A stretch of DNA of 6,675 nucleotides from Actinomycetota bacterium. GTDB taxonomy: Bacteria > Actinomycetota > Actinomycetes > S36-B12 > UBA5976. Within the stretch, counting starts at the first letter, position 1. Every line of letters begins with the position of its first letter. Below, in pieces: positions 6,319 to 6,675 of the stretch. The notes beneath the pieces were generated by a model. It was not told the DNA's origin. It ran no database searches and worked only from the letters and a program-made list of their open reading frames with translations. The stretch lies in assembly GCA_005789325.1 (NCBI GenBank), contig SXYE01000017.1, positions 1 to 6,675 of the forward strand. The letters are read 5' to 3'. A program made the translations under genes and the position numbers.

Positions 6319-6535
6319 TTCTCACTATTGAACCGCTGGGTTTTGTTTCAAAACTGGCTTTGTGTATCTGGGGAAAGTGCATAAAGTTCACATTTTGATC
6401 AAACCTGGCGGTTTCACTTTTTGGCCTAAGCCTCATGACCTCTGCGCTCAGTTTGTGGGGAGTTGTGCTTGAAAACACGGCGTGGCAGGCTCAAATTCGC
6501 CCTCACAAGCCCAAGGTGCGCCTAGGGTTAAGGGT

Positions 6536-6555
6536 GCGTGGGAATAATCCCTCGC
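6536..6555 (+). promoter_or_regulatory. Hairpin in the DUF5679 mRNA leader, just before the Shine-Dalgarno
   Basis: GCG (6536-6538) pairs with CGC (6553-6555), a single U-U mismatch follows, and GGGA (6540-6543) pairs with TCCC (6548-6551) around an ATAA loop. This gives seven base pairs, six of them G-C. The stem ends 6 nt before the AAGGAGG ribosome site, close enough to influence 30S loading. It is not followed by a U-run, so it is not an intrinsic terminator. Confidence 0.4.
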
Positions 6556-6561
6556 GATCGC

Positions 6562-6568
6562 AAGGAGG
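6562..6568 (+). promoter_or_regulatory. Strong Shine-Dalgarno of the DUF5679 gene
   Basis: AAGGAGG is fully complementary to the 16S rRNA 3' end and lies 4 nt before the ATG at 6573. It fixes the start codon. It is the only full-strength ribosome site I see before a gene in this window. Confidence 0.85.
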
Positions 6569-6572
6569 ACAC

Positions 6573-6675
6573 ATGGCCGGAGAGTCATATACAGGCGAAG
6601 CTTACTGCGTTAAGTGCAAAGCCAAACGCGAGTTTACTGGTGAAGTTCACGAAACTAATGGTCGTCGCATGGCCA
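6573..6675 (+). CDS. DUF5679 zinc-ribbon-like small protein, 5' part
   Basis: Thirty-four codons are present before the right edge, beginning MAGESYTGEAYCVKCKAKRE and reaching NGRRMA. The C-x-x-C pair (YCVKC, Cys12 and Cys15) followed by KAKRE is the start of DUF5679, a short actinobacterial protein of about 50-60 residues that, from memory, ends with a second CPxCG pair, giving a four-cysteine zinc ribbon. That second half is outside the window. Its molecular role is unknown; the fold suggests nucleic-acid or protein binding. The strong Shine-Dalgarno and long G+C-rich leader set it apart from its neighbours and suggest high or leader-controlled expression. Confidence 0.9.
   Translation, partial: MAGESYTGEAYCVKCKAKREFTGEVHETNGRRMA

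Larger units (their letters stand above)
6114..6572. other. 459-bp divergent intergenic region
   Basis: This gap separates the minus-strand metallopeptidase gene from the plus-strand DUF5679 gene. Its left half (to about 6290) is A+T-rich and holds four DnaA-box-like 9-mers in one orientation. Its right half becomes G+C-rich: by count, 32 of 60 bases at 6421-6480 and 37 of 60 at 6481-6540, above typical coding stretches here. Short palindromic pieces include TTTGATCAAA (6394-6403), AAACC-tggc-GGTTT (6401-6414), GTTTTG-ttt-CAAAAC (6340-6354) and the hairpin at 6536-6555. No convincing open reading frame or known RNA family is visible. Confidence 0.7.

Noticed and set aside
6309..6325. CRP/GlxR-like site (TGTGA ... 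TCAC)
   Set aside because: The half-sites are 9 nt apart, whereas the family consensus needs 6, so it does not form a proper operator.
6401..6425. Hairpin AAACC-tggc-GGTTT followed by a T-rich run as intrinsic terminator
   Set aside because: The stem is short with only two G-C pairs, and no gene ends upstream on this strand that would need it.
6114..6572. Calling the region the chromosomal origin oriC
   Set aside because: DnaA-box-like sites are present, but no dnaA, dnaN, rpmH or other origin neighbours are in view, and GC skew cannot be judged from this window. Kept as a DnaA-box cluster only.

Overview
The window is a stretch of chromosome from an A+T-rich member of the Actinobacteria. 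The gene order (UPF0182 membrane protein, YlbL-type PDZ/Lon protease, then a divergent member of the zinc-metalloprotease-like DUF2342 family) matches, from memory, the Mycobacterium tuberculosis block Rv3193c-Rv3194c-Rv3195. A DUF5679 zinc-ribbon gene follows, also typical of Actinobacteria. Low G+C, very short gaps and overlapping genes suggest a streamlined planktonic lineage such as the freshwater acI group (Nanopelagicales). That placement is inference.

Layout, left to right. Bases 1-20 hold the 5' end of an initiator tRNA on the minus strand, cut by the window edge. Next, all on the minus strand, come UPF0182 (73-3003), the PDZ/Lon membrane protease (3078-4160) and a 61-residue single-helix membrane protein (4138-4323) that overlaps the protease start by 23 bp. 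A 57-bp divergent gap with a perfect 12-bp palindrome separates these from a plus-strand gene for a DUF2342/TIGR03624-like protein (4381-5634) whose HExxH site appears lost. That gene runs 103 bp into the convergent tail of a YgjP-type zinc metallopeptidase gene (5532-6113, minus), which keeps an intact HELVH site. The 459-bp divergent gap 6114-6572 carries four DnaA-box-like 9-mers, then a G+C-rich leader with a hairpin just before the Shine-Dalgarno of the DUF5679 gene (6573 onward, cut by the window edge).

How the genes may work together: the small membrane protein and the PDZ/Lon protease look translationally coupled, and UPF0182 follows after 74 bp, apparently with its own promoter. The protease domain and the large C-terminal part of UPF0182 are both predicted to lie outside the membrane, so a shared envelope role is plausible, but no member of this block has a role I can assign from sequence. 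Three minus-strand genes have a TANNNT -10-like hexamer exactly 6-7 nt before the ATG and no Shine-Dalgarno, a pattern expected for leaderless mRNAs. The DUF5679 gene has the one strong Shine-Dalgarno seen. I found no CRISPR array, insertion sequence or phage gene. The window is best read as conserved core chromosome with several poorly understood genes.
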